DNA of 5,753 nucleotides. Source: an uncultured Verrucomicrobiota bacterium (GTDB taxonomy: Bacteria; Verrucomicrobiota; Kiritimatiellia; RFP12; UBA1067). Where the stretch lies: the NCBI GenBank assembly GCA_945613785.1, contig CALZAJ010000107.1, forward strand, positions 1 to 5,753. Reading direction: 5' to 3'. Position 1 is the stretch's first letter. Each line of letters begins with the position of its first letter. Shown piece after piece: positions 5,414-5,753 of this stretch. The position numbers were made by a program, and so were the translations under genes. Below the pieces are notes generated by a model, which saw nothing but the letters and a program-made list of their open reading frames with translations, did not search any database and was not told the DNA's origin.

Positions 5414-5753
5414 ATGATGCCTTCACATAAATATCTCTTTCTTGCATTTTTGACAGCTTTTGCGGCGGGCGCCCAGGAGCTGGTTGATTCCGTTGCGGCA
5501 GACCCTGTTGTCGCTGAGCCCGCGCTTCTCCGTCAGGAGCTCGCCAAGGATGCCGAGGTGCCGGCGAAACAGGAGGCCAATCTGGCGGCTCGGCGCATCT
5601 CCACCCGTGTGTTCAAGTTGGCCCATGCCAATGCCGAGGAGGTTGCGGAGCGGTTCAATGCGACGTGGAGCGGTGATTTCGGCGTGACCTGGAAGGTGTC
5701 GAAGATCGCCCAGGCGTTCCCGGATTCGAATACGGTGATGGTGACGGCGCCGG
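5414..5753 (+). CDS. Secreted protein with secretin N-domain-like segment (N-terminal part, cut by window end)
   Basis: The frame is open from ATG 5414 to the end (113 residues visible); ATG 5417 is an equal alternative. Residues 1-20 (MMPSHKYLFLAFLTAFAAGA) form a Sec signal peptide: a lysine, a hydrophobic core, and a likely cut after AAGA. An alanine/glutamate-rich linker runs to about 60. From residue 64 to 113, TRVFKLAHANAEEVAERF, followed by a second strand and DSNTVMVTAP (104-113), has the strand-helix-strand pattern of secretin N domains (PF03958/NolW type), seen in outer-membrane channels of type II secretion and type IV pili. The pore-forming C domain would lie outside the window, so GspD/PilQ identity is inference. 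No Shine-Dalgarno precedes the start, unlike rpoZ, smpB, secY and the GH109-like gene here. No terminator separates it from the gtrA-like gene, so some read-through is likely. Confidence 0.7.
   Translation, partial: MMPSHKYLFLAFLTAFAAGAQELVDSVAADPVVAEPALLRQELAKDAEVPAKQEANLAARRISTRVFKLAHANAEEVAERFNATWSGDFGVTWKVSKIAQAFPDSNTVMVTAP

Overview
This is a GC-rich, compact bacterial window that is almost entirely coding on the + strand, with AT-rich islands only at promoters. It holds six complete genes plus two genes cut by the window edges. The form of RpoZ, a Tat-exported GH109-type oxidoreductase, a GtrA-like protein with a long first loop, and a secretin-like gene at the edge together suggest an uncultured member of the Verrucomicrobiota/Kiritimatiellota/Lentisphaerota side of the PVC group. 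That placement rests on sequence resemblance from memory and is inference.

Left part (1-1059): a possible upstream gene tail ends in a 4-nt ATGA overlap with a BASS-family (bile acid:Na+ symporter type) carrier. Middle (1060-3420): a consensus promoter drives rpoZ (RNA polymerase omega) and then smpB (trans-translation factor), which probably form one unit. secY (translocon channel) follows with its own promoter embedded in the end of smpB. It is closed by a strong intrinsic terminator. These three genes serve transcription, ribosome rescue and protein export. Having secY here rather than among ribosomal protein genes is a noticeable rearrangement.

Right part (3383-5753): the -10 element of the next promoter lies inside the secY terminator hairpin. 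It drives a twin-arginine-exported Gfo/Idh/MocA-fold enzyme that retains the GH109 (NAD-dependent alpha-N-acetylgalactosaminidase) active-site residues. That gene overlaps by 8 nt a four-helix GtrA-like membrane protein. A further promoter at the gtrA stop codon would give an almost leaderless mRNA for a secreted protein with a secretin N-domain-like segment, cut by the window end.

I see no tRNA, rRNA, insertion sequence, CRISPR array or obvious novel multi-gene system. The points most worth checking are the promoter/terminator overlap, a near-perfect 14-bp hairpin inside the smpB coding sequence, serine in place of the key C5-loop arginine of SecY, and the leaderless start of the secretin-like gene.
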